Assembly: GCA_016710985.1 (NCBI GenBank)
Contig: JADJTX010000013.1
Location: forward strand, 1-64,000
Source of the DNA: Ignavibacteria bacterium
GTDB lineage: Bacteria > Bacteroidota > Ignavibacteria > Tepidaquicellales > Tepidaquicellaceae
Reading direction: 5' to 3'
Length of the DNA: 64,000 nt
The notes under the pieces were generated by a model that searched no databases, had not been told where the DNA came from, and saw nothing but the letters and a program-made list of their open reading frames with translations. A program made the position numbers and the translations under genes. Shown one piece after another: positions 37,932 to 45,965 of the stretch. Every line of letters begins with the position of its first letter. Within the stretch, counting starts at the first letter, position 1.

Positions 37932-39392
37932 AAAAGGCAATTGTATGCGGTGCAGGCATCGGCGGAATGGTAAGTGCAATTTATTTATCTCAAAAGGGAT
38001 ATGAGGTAGAAATCTTTGAAAAGAATTCAAAACCGGGAGGAAAGATGAGTGAACTTCGCAGAGACGGCTACAGATTTGATACCGGTCCTTCGCTGATCAC
38101 TCTTCCTGAGATACTTGATAATTTTTTTAAAGACATAGGCAGGGATATGAAAGATTATTTTGAGTTAATTGAACTTGAAAGTTCGGCAAAGTATTTCTGG
38201 AACGACGGTACGGTATTTAATTCTTTTATTAATGAGTCTAAACTGAATGAAGAACTTGATGAAGTGTTTGGTGAAAAGGAAAAAGATAACTTCTTCAGGT
38301 TTCTGAAATACGGAAGATTATTCTACGATCTGTCCGAAGATAATTTTTTAAAGAATGAATTTAAAATTAGAAATTATATTACAAGGGAAGGCTTAAAGAA
38401 TTTTACAAAGTTCATCTCCGGAAGATCTATGAACGATGTTTCGAATAAATTTTTTAAGAATGCAAAGCTGAAGCAGCTTCTTGACAGGTTTGCGACCTAT
38501 AACGGTTCATCCCCTTTCCTCGCCCCGCAGTTCTTTTCCATCATCCCTTATGTCGAATATGAATTCGGAGCATGGTTTGTCAAAGGAGGGATTTATGAAA
38601 TTGCTAACGCCCTTGAAAAGGTCTGTTCTGAAATGAATATCGGAATTAATTACGGACACAAGCTCATTGATTTTGAAACAGCGAACAAGAAAATTACCGG
38701 ACTGATTTTTGAGGGAGAGAAAAGGAGCTCCACCATGAAAAAGATTTTGACTTTCTGATCTCCAATTTTCACAAATGATGTGAGACTTTCAGGCGAAGAT
38801 TATTTTGATAATGATGACTGGTCGAGTTCCGGTTTTATATTGCTGATGGGGATCACTAAAAGAATTCAAAGAGCTTTCACATCATAATATATTATTCGCA
38901 GAAGATTATGAAAGAGAATTCATCAACATTTTTGAAAAGAAGATCCCTGCAGATGATATGACTGTCTATGTTTCCATTTCAAAAAAAGATGAATCAGGCG
39001 ATGCTCCGGATGGATGTGAGAACTGGTTTGTTCTTGTAAACGCTCCTGCTATAACAGATAATTTCAAATGGACAGATGATAATAAGGAGAATTATAAAAA
39101 CAATATTTTAAAGAAAATTGACAGCTATCCTTTCATGATAAATGACAGCATAAAGAATCACATTATGTTTTGTGAAATATTTACCCCGGCTGATTTTCTG
39201 AGTAAATATAATTCCGAGTTTGGATCTATTTACGGTTTATCATCAAATTCCCTTTATTCACTGATGAGAAGACCAAAAAACAAATCAAAGAAATTTGATA
39301 ATTTATTTTTTGTTGGGGGAAATACCCACCCCGGAGGCGGAGTTCCATTATGTTTCCTTTCGGGTAAGATTGTGTCGAAACTAGTTCTTTAA
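37928..39392 (+). CDS. Phytoene desaturase-like FAD oxidoreductase (CrtI family), broken
   Basis: The N-terminus MKKAIVCGAGIGGMVSAIYLS is the FAD-binding GxGxxG motif, followed by GYEVEIFEKNSKPGGKM and RFDTGPSLITLPEI, the hallmark of CrtI-type carotenoid desaturases and isomerases. The C-terminus LFFVGGNTHPGGGVPLCFLSGKIVSKL is the second FAD-contact signature. In between the frame is lost: the first piece stops at 38758, an intermediate piece runs through LSHHNILFAEDYEREF, and the last runs from about 38850 to 39392. Full length would be about 488 residues. Could be a carotenoid enzyme or a relative; no other carotenoid genes are present here. The terminal codons GTT CTT TAA start a 9-bp array. 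Confidence 0.85.
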
Positions 39393-39563
39393 GTTCTTTA
39401 AGTTCTTTAAGTTCTTTAAGTTCTTTAAGTTCTTTAAGTTCTTTAAGTTCTTTAAGTTCTTTAAGTGGTTGTTTTAATCTTATGAATCTTATGAATCTTA
39501 TGAATCTTATGAATCTTATAAATCTTATAAATCTTATAAATCTTATAAATCTTATAAATCAAA
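39384..39563. repeat. Nonamer arrays (GTTCTTTAA)n then (TCTTATGAA/TCTTATAAA)n
   Basis: About nine exact 9-bp units begin at the last two codons and stop of the CrtI-like gene, so Val-Leu-stop is repeated in frame. A second 9-bp array, TCTTATGAA drifting to TCTTATAAA, runs up to the next gene start at 39567. The second unit is the same as at 29710-29770, in the same strand orientation. Confidence 0.93.
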
Positions 39564-39566
39564 TAT

Positions 39567-40919
39567 ATGAGTAAAATCTTAATTGTTGATGACGAGTAAA
39601 GCATAATAGACAGTATCTCCATGGTTCTTAGTACGGACGGGTATGAGATTGACAGCTGCCTTAACGGCGTTTCTGCAATTCAGAAAGTTACGCATACAGA
39701 GTATGATCTGATATTGCTGGACATTAAAATGCCGAGAATGGACGGACTTGAGGTGCTGGAGAAGATAATGGAGATAGATAAAAACTCAGTAGTAATAATG
39801 ATCTCCGGACACGGGACCATTGACACAGCAGTTGAAGCGACTAAAAAGGGAGCATATGATTTTCTTCAGAAACCGTTGCCTGATCTTCACGAACTGAAGC
39901 TTACTATAAAAAATGCTATAGAGTTTAAAAAATCCCGGGATGAATTAAGAAGAGTAAAGAATGAATTCAGGGAATCAAACAGGATCATCGGGAACAGTGA
40001 TAAAATAAAAAATGTATTGGAGCTGATATCAAAATTTTCCAAATTGAATTCAAATGTACTGATAACAGGTGAGAGCGGGACAGGCAAAGAGCTGGTTGCA
40101 CGTCAGATACATTTTGAATCAGACAGAGCTGACAAGCCATTGATAGAGATCAACAGCGCAAATCTTTCCGAGGAAAAGATTGACCGCGAACTTTTCGGAA
40201 TAATAGAGAACAATAATTTTATACCGGGAAAATTCGAAATGGCAGACGGCGGTACAATCTTCTTTGATGAAATATCAAATCTGTCAAACGAAGTTCAGAC
40301 AAAACTTTTGAATGTGATCGAAACAAATTCAATTTCAAGATCCGGAAGCAATGTTGATATTCATCTCGATCTCAGATTTATTTTCGGAACGAATGTAAAT
40401 CTGAGTGAAGAGGTAGCCGAGAAAAGATTCCGTGAAGATTTTTATCACAGGATCAATGTACTTCAGATCTCGCTTCCTCCTTTGCGTGAAAGACCGGAAG
40501 ATATCATTGTTATAATAGACTATTTTCTGGAAAAGCTTTGTATGGAAAACAGGATACCGAAGAAAATATTCAGTGATAAAGCAAAGGACATGCTCCTTTC
40601 ATTCCGCTGGCCCGGAAATGTGCGGGAATTAAAAAATCTGATTGAACGACTGGTAATTACAGTTGATAAAGACATAATAGATCACGATGATATTGAATTG
40701 CCCGGTACAAAGCATTCCAAAGAGTTCAGCGAGCTCTTCAATAAAAACATGTCATTGAATGATTTTCAGAATGAGTCTGAAAAGATATTCATTCTTAAAA
40801 TGCTTAATGATTATAAATTTAACATTTCAAAAACAGCCGAAGCGCTAAATATACAGAGGAGTCATTTGTATAATCTTTTGAGTAAGTATAATATACCGAC
40901 GAAGAGTAAGGGGAAATAA
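39567..40919 (+). CDS. NtrC-family response regulator lacking GAFTGA, early stop codon
   Basis: A receiver, AAA+ and HTH regulator of 450 residues if read from ATG 39567 (MSKILIVDDE). An in-frame TAA at 39597 follows residue 10; translation could restart only at ATG 39621, losing the first strand and the acidic pair DD of the receiver. Phosphosite context: DLILLDIKMPRMDG. AAA+: Walker A GESGTGKE, Walker B GGTIFFDEI, sensor FREDFYHRINVL, arginine-finger region LRERPEDI. The sigma-54 contact motif GAFTGA is missing: ELFG is followed by IIENNNFIPGKFE, about five residues short. C-terminal Fis-type HTH FNISKTAEALNIQRSHLYNLL. No kinase gene adjoins. Confidence 0.85.
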
Positions 40920-40943
40920 AAATTTAAAATGTTAAGATTGAAT

Positions 40944-40982
40944 TTTATAGTTTAATTCAAAGGAAGAAGGTTAAACTATAAA
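40944..40982. terminator. Perfect 12-bp hairpin between convergent genes
   Basis: TTTATAGTTTAA (40944) pairs exactly with TTAAACTATAAA (40971) over a 15-base loop. It lies between the ends of the plus-strand regulator and the minus-strand DUF4926 gene. It is AT-rich and lacks a clear T-tract, so its role as a shared terminator is tentative. Confidence 0.45.
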
Positions 40983-41008
40983 TTAGTTTATTAACGATTA
41001 CAAACAAT

Positions 41009-41239
41009 TCACACAGCTAATTCATCAATATGAATGACTTTTTTAATTCCGTTGGTTGATTTTATTTGATTAGCCGGAACAGTTTCGACTCCTAAAGTAC
41101 TTCCGTTCAATGCAAAAAATTCAACTTCATACATTTTATTATCTTGATGGATCATTACTATAGTTCCTACATCTCCCTTTATAAATGAAGAGTCTTTTAA
41201 ATCCTCGGTTAATACTATTCTTTCAAATTCTTTTATCAT
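41009..41239 (-). CDS. DUF4926 domain protein
   Basis: 76 residues. FERIVLTEDLKDSSFIKGDVGTIVMIHQDNKMYEVEFFALNGSTLGVETVPANQI is the DUF4926 pattern: a small beta-barrel with the GDVGTIVxIH turn and the ExF stretch. Its ATG lies one base from the end of the broken DUF6883 gene upstream, and these two families usually occur side by side. Function unknown; such pairs look like a small accessory module, perhaps toxin-immunity-like, though I cannot show that. Confidence 0.9.
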   Translation of the reverse strand: MIKEFERIVLTEDLKDSSFIKGDVGTIVMIHQDNKMYEVEFFALNGSTLGVETVPANQIKSTNGIKKVIHIDELAV

Positions 41240-41240
41240 G

Positions 41241-41567
41241 TTATTTTATTGGATATGCTGTAATTAATTAAACAAATTTTTCATTTAAATAAACTATCCA
41301 AACACTTCTAAGATTAAAATATTTCCCATTTGGAGCTTTAACATCACTTTCATTTATGTATTTTACTCCAATTTCCAAATCAATTTTTCCTTTACCTCTT
41401 TTTCCGTTGCTTGATCTTTTAAGTTACTTTTTAATGTGAGTAAATCAAACCCTTTTGAAATAAAAAAATTTTGCTTTATTGCTTCCATCGGGATGATTAA
41501 TATTTAATAGATAATGTAATAGCTTTTTATCTTCAATAATTATGTTATCAGGAAATGGAAGTTTCAT
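41241..41567 (-). pseudogene. DUF6883 family protein, two frame breaks and one stop
   Basis: From ATG 41567 the frame reads MKLPFPDNIIIEDKKLLHYL and LNINHPDGSNKAKFF, then stops. The family sequence continues in the next frame (SKGFDLLTLKSNLKDQATEKE) and, after another change, as KGKIDLEIGVKYINESDV, APNGKYFNLRSVWIVYLNE, then a TAA, then LITAYPIK in frame to 41241. The order (KLP start, LLNxxHPDGxxKAKFF, KYxxxG/ES, RSVWIV, TAYP end) is that of DUF6883, about 108 residues. Breaks lie near 41445 and 41375, the stop at about 41268-41270. Partner of the DUF4926 gene just downstream. Confidence 0.7.
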
Positions 41568-41685
41568 ATTTTATTTAATTCTGAAGAACCTTAAGAAATC
41601 TAATGCTTAAAAATTTATCAGAAATGTATTCCGTTGTAGTATAGAGATAATAATATAAACTAAAGGTTCATATACAGGAAGAACA

Positions 41686-42075
41686 CTAATTTTTAATTTT
41701 AAACTCAATAGGCATATACAACTTTATATCGACCTTAGAATAATTAACTTCTCCGGGTTCCCAGTCAGGCATCGAATTAAAAACACTGAGTACTTCCTCA
41801 TCACAAAAAGGACATAGACTTCGTTCAACTTTTATATTTGTGATTTTACCATCTTTTTTAACAATAAAAGAAATTAACACAACTCCTTCGCCGTGAAAAT
41901 TACCAGGCCACTGAATATTCGAATATATATATTCATGTAAACCTCCATTAAAAATTAATCTCGGTAACTTGTCTGCATAAATATATAAAATGGGTTCATC
42001 CATTTCATTATTAGCATGCATAAAGTTACTCTGAATACTAATGTAAAATAATGTGATTAGAATTAATATTTTCAT
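41686..42075 (-). CDS. Secreted TonB C-terminal-like domain protein
   Basis: 129 residues. Signal-peptide-like start MKILILITLFYISIQSNFMHA, so it lacks the membrane anchor and Pro-rich linker of true TonB. Residues 40-129 carry the TonB C-terminal pattern: LHEYIYSNIQWPGNFHGEGVVLISFIVKKDGKITNIKVERS, then a Cys-Pro-Phe-Cys insert, then VLSVFNSMPDWEPGEVNYSKVDIKLYMPIEFKI. Such proteins are common in Bacteroidota; the role is unclear. The CPFC is a possible redox pair. Monocistronic, intact. Confidence 0.8.
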   Translation of the reverse strand: MKILILITLFYISIQSNFMHANNEMDEPILYIYADKLPRLIFNGGLHEYIYSNIQWPGNFHGEGVVLISFIVKKDGKITNIKVERSLCPFCDEEVLSVFNSMPDWEPGEVNYSKVDIKLYMPIEFKIKN

Positions 42076-42173
42076 TTAGTTTTCCTCCATTGAGGTATAT
42101 TGTGTTTCTAAGAACACTATAATATTTAATTGATATTTTGTCAGATTCCGGAGAATTACAGCAATTATTCTTT

Positions 42174-42922
42174 TCACTTCAGATTCTTCTGCCTGAAGAT
42201 CTCATACAAAAAAATCCCTGTTGACACTGATACATTCAATGAACCTATCTTTCCCGCCATTGGTATCCGAACAAGTATATCACACTGTTGCTTGAGATTA
42301 TTACGCATACCCGAACCTTCACTTCCGACAATTAATGCGAGCGGTAATTTCAGATCAGTTTCAAATATTGTTTTAGTAGTCTGCAGATCGGTGCCGGCTA
42401 TCCAGTAACCGTTATTCTTCAGAAATAAAATTGAATTGGTAAGGTTAGTTTCTTTTGCAATACTGATATAATTAACTGCACCGGAAGAGGTCTTAATTAC
42501 AGTATGATTGACTTCAGCTGAATTATGTCTGGGAATAACTATTCCGTCCGCACCCAGACAAACAGCCGAACGTATAATCGCCCCCAGATTGTGAGGATCA
42601 GTAATTTGATCCAAAAGTAGTATCAACGGATTGGTAACCTTCTTATTGTCTTCTACTATATCGCGGAGTGATTTGTATTCAAAGTCTTTAATGAATCCGA
42701 GAACTCCCTGATCTATCCCCTCGTCTTTGGATTTATTATCAAAGAATTTTTAAAATCCATATAGCCAAGATAAACAAGATTTATCTTATGCTCTTCAGCC
42801 CTCTTTACGATCTCCTTTAACTTATTATCGGGTTTAACTTTCTTAAGAAGTACAATTTTATTTAATTCTTTTGGATTCGATTTAAGGAATTCGAGAACCG
42901 GATTTTTACCTAAGACAAGCAT
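42174..42922 (-). CDS. rlmB: TrmH-type 23S rRNA (guanosine-2'-O-)-methyltransferase, one frame break
   Basis: SpoU/TrmH family enzyme with the RlmB layout. The N-terminal substrate-binding domain (MLVLGKNPVLEFLKSNP, IVLLKK, INLVYLGYMDF) starts at ATG 42922, inside a longer open frame. The C-terminal SPOUT domain has the three motifs NPLILLLDQITDPHNLGAIIRSA, ALIVGSEGSGM and IPMAGKIGSLNVSVSTGI. One base seems missing near 42747, where INPKTRG-stop should read NKSKDEGIDQGV. Rejoined length is about 250 residues. It methylates G2251 in the P-loop if truly RlmB; a different TrmH paralogue cannot be excluded. Confidence 0.87.
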
Positions 42923-42966
42923 TGAATAGTAAATTTTATATGGTTTTGAAATTGAGTATTTTGTTA

Positions 42967-43052
42967 AAAAAAGAAAGCCACGAATTTCACAAATTAGCAC
43001 GAATTAACAAAAATATCTTTTAAATTAACTCGTGAAAATTAGTGAAATTCGT
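42967..43052. repeat. Palindromic element CACGAATTTCACAAATTAGCACGAATT
   Basis: Left arm GCCACGAATTTCAC and right arm GTGAAATTCGTTGC, with AGCACGAATTAA mirrored by TTAACTCGTG. A related copy lies at 43866, so rsmI is bracketed by two such elements; a half copy is at 33470. Confidence 0.7.
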
Positions 43053-43125
43053 TGCAAATAAAAGCTATAAAGAATTCTGAGAGTATCTTAAAGACTTTAA
43101 ATAATCTGCAAAAACAAAAGCATAA

Positions 43126-43854
43126 TTGAACGAAAGAATAACAGACATCTATGAGAAGTATGCTCACAAATTCAGTGACATTGAGATCCGGAAAGATTCT
43201 CTTTACATAATTTCGACACCTATTGGAAATATAGAAGACATTTCTTTTCGTGCGATTCATATACTTAAAAACATTGACCTTATAGCTTCCGAAGATACCC
43301 GCAACACAAATTTTCTTTTACAGCAGTACGGAATAAAGAACAGAACTATAAGTTATTATGCGCAGGTTGAAGCAGGGAAAGTAGATTATTTATTGGAAGA
43401 GATAAAAAGCGGAAAGTCCAGTTGCGCTGGTATCGGATGCCGGTACGCCTTGTATATCAGATCCCGGAAATATTTTAGTTTCAAAATGCATAGAAAACCG
43501 AATAGACATATTTTCAATACCGGAAGCAGCGCTCTGATGCATTCATTAGTGATGTCCGGATTCACAACAAAGAAATTTTATTTCCAGGGATTTCTTCCAT
43601 TGAAGAAAGGAAGACAGACTTTGTTTAAGGATTTAGCAAATGTTAAAATGCCGATCATCATTTACGAATCACCTTTCAGAATTTACAAAACACTGAAGGA
43701 TGTATTCGAGAATTTCGGTAATAAAGAAATTTCTGTTTCAAGAGAGCTGACGAAAAAGTTCGAACAGATAATCAGGGGAAGAGTGAAATCAGTTTTAGAA
43801 CAGAACATAAAAACAAAAGGTGAATTTGTAATTATCATAAATAATTCAGTCTGA
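43126..43854 (+). CDS. rsmI: 16S rRNA (cytidine1402-2'-O)-methyltransferase, internal double frameshift
   Basis: Methylates C1402 of 16S rRNA. SLYIISTPIGNIEDISFRAIHIL and ASEDTRNT are RsmI signatures, followed by GFTTKKFYFQGFLP and IIYESPFRIYKTL near the end. Between about 43418 and 43521 the continuous frame encodes unrelated residues (SSCAGIGCRYALYIRSR). The plus-one frame there reads VALVSDAGTPCISDPGN, the conserved SAM-binding segment, and joins back at GSSALMHSLV. So an extra base near 43418 and a lost base near 43521 cancel, leaving the frame open but 34 residues wrong. The start is TTG 43126; no ATG is in frame, and an extra 25 residues precede the usual start point. Confidence 0.9.
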   Translation: MNERITDIYEKYAHKFSDIEIRKDSLYIISTPIGNIEDISFRAIHILKNIDLIASEDTRNTNFLLQQYGIKNRTISYYAQVEAGKVDYLLEEIKSGKSSCAGIGCRYALYIRSRKYFSFKMHRKPNRHIFNTGSSALMHSLVMSGFTTKKFYFQGFLPLKKGRQTLFKDLANVKMPIIIYESPFRIYKTLKDVFENFGNKEISVSRELTKKFEQIIRGRVKSVLEQNIKTKGEFVIIINNSV

Positions 43855-43865
43855 CTGCTTAAATA

Positions 43866-43946
43866 AAGGAGACCAAAGAGCTGACACGAATTATTTTAGC
43901 AATTTAATTTTTTAATTTGTGTAAATTAGTGCTAATTCGTGGCGAA
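43866..43946. repeat. Palindromic element, ACACGAATT type, second copy
   Basis: GACACGAATTATTTTAGCAA is mirrored by TTAGTGCTAATTCGTGGC. Same family as 42967-43052. It lies between rsmI and gltX. Confidence 0.6.
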
Positions 43947-43983
43947 GTAAAGTTGTCAAATTATTTTATAATATTTAAACTTA

Positions 43984-45437
43984 ATGGAAAATTTAAAAGA
44001 AGAGGTAAGAGTAAGATTTGCACCGTCACCAACAGGGTTTGTTCATATCGGTTCACTGAGAACTGCATTGTTCAATTATCTTTTTGCCAGACATCACAAT
44101 GGAAAGAATGTGTTGCGAATTGAAGATACTGATCAGACAAGAAAGGTAGAAGGTGCAGTAGATAATCTGATCAATAATTTAGGTTTGCTTGGAATTGAAT
44201 TTGATGAAGGTCCGGTTCAGGGCGGAAATTACGGTCCCTATTATCAGTCAGATAGATTAGATATCTATAAAAAATATTGCGATGAGCTCCTAGAAAAAGG
44301 CGCAGCTTATTATGCATTCGATACACCCGAAGAGCTGGATGAAATGAGAAAGCTTCAGCAGCTCGAAGGCAGGCAAACAATGTATGACAGGCGTGCGCGT
44401 GATCTTAATAAAGATGAGATCAAAAAAAATCTTGAAAGCGGGATGCCTTTTGTCATTCGTCTTAAAGTTCCTCTTGATGAGGAAATTAAATTTGATGATC
44501 TGATAAAAGGAACAATTAAAATTGAGACTAACATCATTGATGATCAGATACTTTTAAAGTCTGACGGATTTCCTACATATCATATGGCTAATGTTGTAGA
44601 TGACCACCTGATGAAAGTCACACATATAATTCGCGGCGAAGAGTGGGTTACATCTGTTCCTAAACACATTCTGATCTACCGCGCCTTGGGATGGGATGTT
44701 CCTAAGATGGCGCACGTTCCGCTGATATTGAACAAAGACAAATCAAAGCTTAGCAAGAGACAGGGAGATGTTGCAGTGGAAGATTATTTAAGAAAAGGAT
44801 ATCTGAAAGAAGCGCTTATCAATTTCATTGCGCTTCTGGGATGGAATCCGGGTGAAGGAGAGGAGCAGGAGTTTTTTACAATGGATGAACTCATAAAAAG
44901 ATTTACTCTTGAAAAAGTTCAGTCATCGGGTGCAGTATTTAATATTGACAAGCTAAACTGGATGAATAATACATATATAAAAAATTATGATCTTGATATA
45001 CTCACAGAGATCTCAATTCCCTATTTTGAAAATACAGGAATAGATATCTCAGATATTTCAAAGGTTAAAAAAATTCTATCGGCGATAAGAGTATATTTAA
45101 ATAAGCTTGATGAAATACCTGAACAGTTAAAGATATTTACGCAGGATGAAGTCCGGCCTGAGAATGATAAACTCAATGAATTTTTGACAGCAGATACAAG
45201 CAGAAAAGTATTCCATGCACTTGTAAACAAATTTGAATCTGCCGGTGGAATATCAATTGACAGCTACAAAAGTGCAATATCGAAGTTCAATCTGAAACCG
45301 GTGTTAAAGGAAAGCTTTTATTTAAGCCTGTAAGAATTGCATTAACGGGCAGCGAGAACGGACCTGAATTACCTGCAATTGCAGAGATACTCGGGAAAGA
45401 TAAAGTAGTCAGGTTCTTAAAAAGATGGGTCGAATAG
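43984..45437 (+). CDS. gltX: Glutamate--tRNA ligase, one frame break near the C-terminus
   Basis: Class I synthetase that charges tRNA-Glu. HIGH motif in FAPSPTGFVHIGSLRTALFNY (about 12-32); KMSKS-type KLSKRQG near 257; GEEWVTSVPKHILIY and GWNPGEGEEQE between. Near 45279 one base is missing, so the frame ends at 45333 with SKFNLKPVLKESFYLSL. The correct end, QSETGVKGKLLFKPVRIALTG through FLKRWVE, runs to TAG 45437. The rejoined protein is about 484 residues, as expected. The broken segment is the anticodon-binding end, so loss would be lethal if this is the only copy; a sequence error is likely. Confidence 0.95.
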
Positions 45438-45442
45438 TGAAT

Positions 45443-45520
45443 GAAGTGTGTTGAGTGTATAGAATGTTGAGTATTTCACTCTACACACTTTATACACTCA
45501 ATTAACTCAATACACTTTAT
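45443..45520. repeat. Imperfect palindrome between gltX and the COX24-like gene
   Basis: AAGTGTGTTGAGTGTATAG on the left is mirrored by TATACACTCAATTAACTC...ACACTT on the right. Located between convergent genes, so it could act as a two-way transcription barrier, but without a T-tract. Confidence 0.5.
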
Positions 45521-45612
45521 CTGATTTTCTTCTTATGTCTGTTCTTTCTTAATCTCTTCTTTCTCTTATGAGTAGACATTTTAGCTCTTTTTCTTTTTTT
45601 ACCACAAGGCAT
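45517..45612 (-). CDS. AURKAIP1/COX24-domain mini ribosomal protein
   Basis: A 31-residue, extremely basic protein: MPCGKKRKRAKMSTHKRKKR then LRKNRHKKKIR. The pattern (PxGKKRKRxKMxxHKRKKRLRKNRHKKK) is that of the small AURKAIP1/COX24-domain proteins of Bacteroidota and relatives, which resemble mitochondrial mS38 and are expected to be a small-subunit ribosomal component. Short enough to be missed by length cut-offs. GGAAA lies upstream of the ATG. Same strand as HU, 42 bases downstream of it, so possibly cotranscribed. Confidence 0.88.
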   Translation of the reverse strand: MPCGKKRKRAKMSTHKRKKRLRKNRHKKKIR

Positions 45613-45654
45613 TTATATATATTTCCTTTCTTGGAATTAATTTATTTTTAAAAA

Positions 45655-45942
45655 CTATTTTGAAAGTTCTTCCTGAACTGCTTTTTTAAATTCTTTTGAA
45701 ACTTTAAACATTGGGATGTATCTTTTACCAAGCGAGATTTTTTCGCCTGTCTTTGGATTACGCGCAACTCTCGGATGTTTTATATTATTTTTGTAGGTTC
45801 CAAATCCTCTGATTTCTACAGTTTCATTTCTTTTAAGAGATTCAATAATACAGCTAATAAATCCTTCAACAACAATTTCAGTTTCTTTTTTGCTTAAACC
45901 GGTTGCACCGGAAATAGTGGCCGCAATCTGGGCTCTCGTCAT
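45655..45942 (-). CDS. HU/IHF family DNA-binding protein
   Basis: 95 residues, full HU length. N-terminal helices TRAQIAATISGATGLSKKETEIVVEGFISCIIESLKRNE, then beta-arm region VEIRGFGTYKNNIKHPRVARNPKTGEKISLGKRYIPMFKVSKEF. The RNPKTGE motif and the tip Pro are in the arm. Binds and bends DNA in the nucleoid. 23 bases downstream of sppA on the same strand, suggesting a joint transcript. HU versus IHF cannot be told apart from this alone. Confidence 0.94.
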   Translation of the reverse strand: MTRAQIAATISGATGLSKKETEIVVEGFISCIIESLKRNETVEIRGFGTYKNNIKHPRVARNPKTGEKISLGKRYIPMFKVSKEFKKAVQEELSK

Positions 45943-45965
45943 ATCAATTTTTTATTAAAAAATAA

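Noticed and set aside
39597..41270. Recoding of TAA as a sense codon (in-frame TAA in the regulator and in the DUF6883 gene)
   Set aside because: Most genes here end at TAA in the expected place, for example the T9SS and mutS2-neighbour genes, so TAA is a normal stop. The two cases fit point errors or decay.
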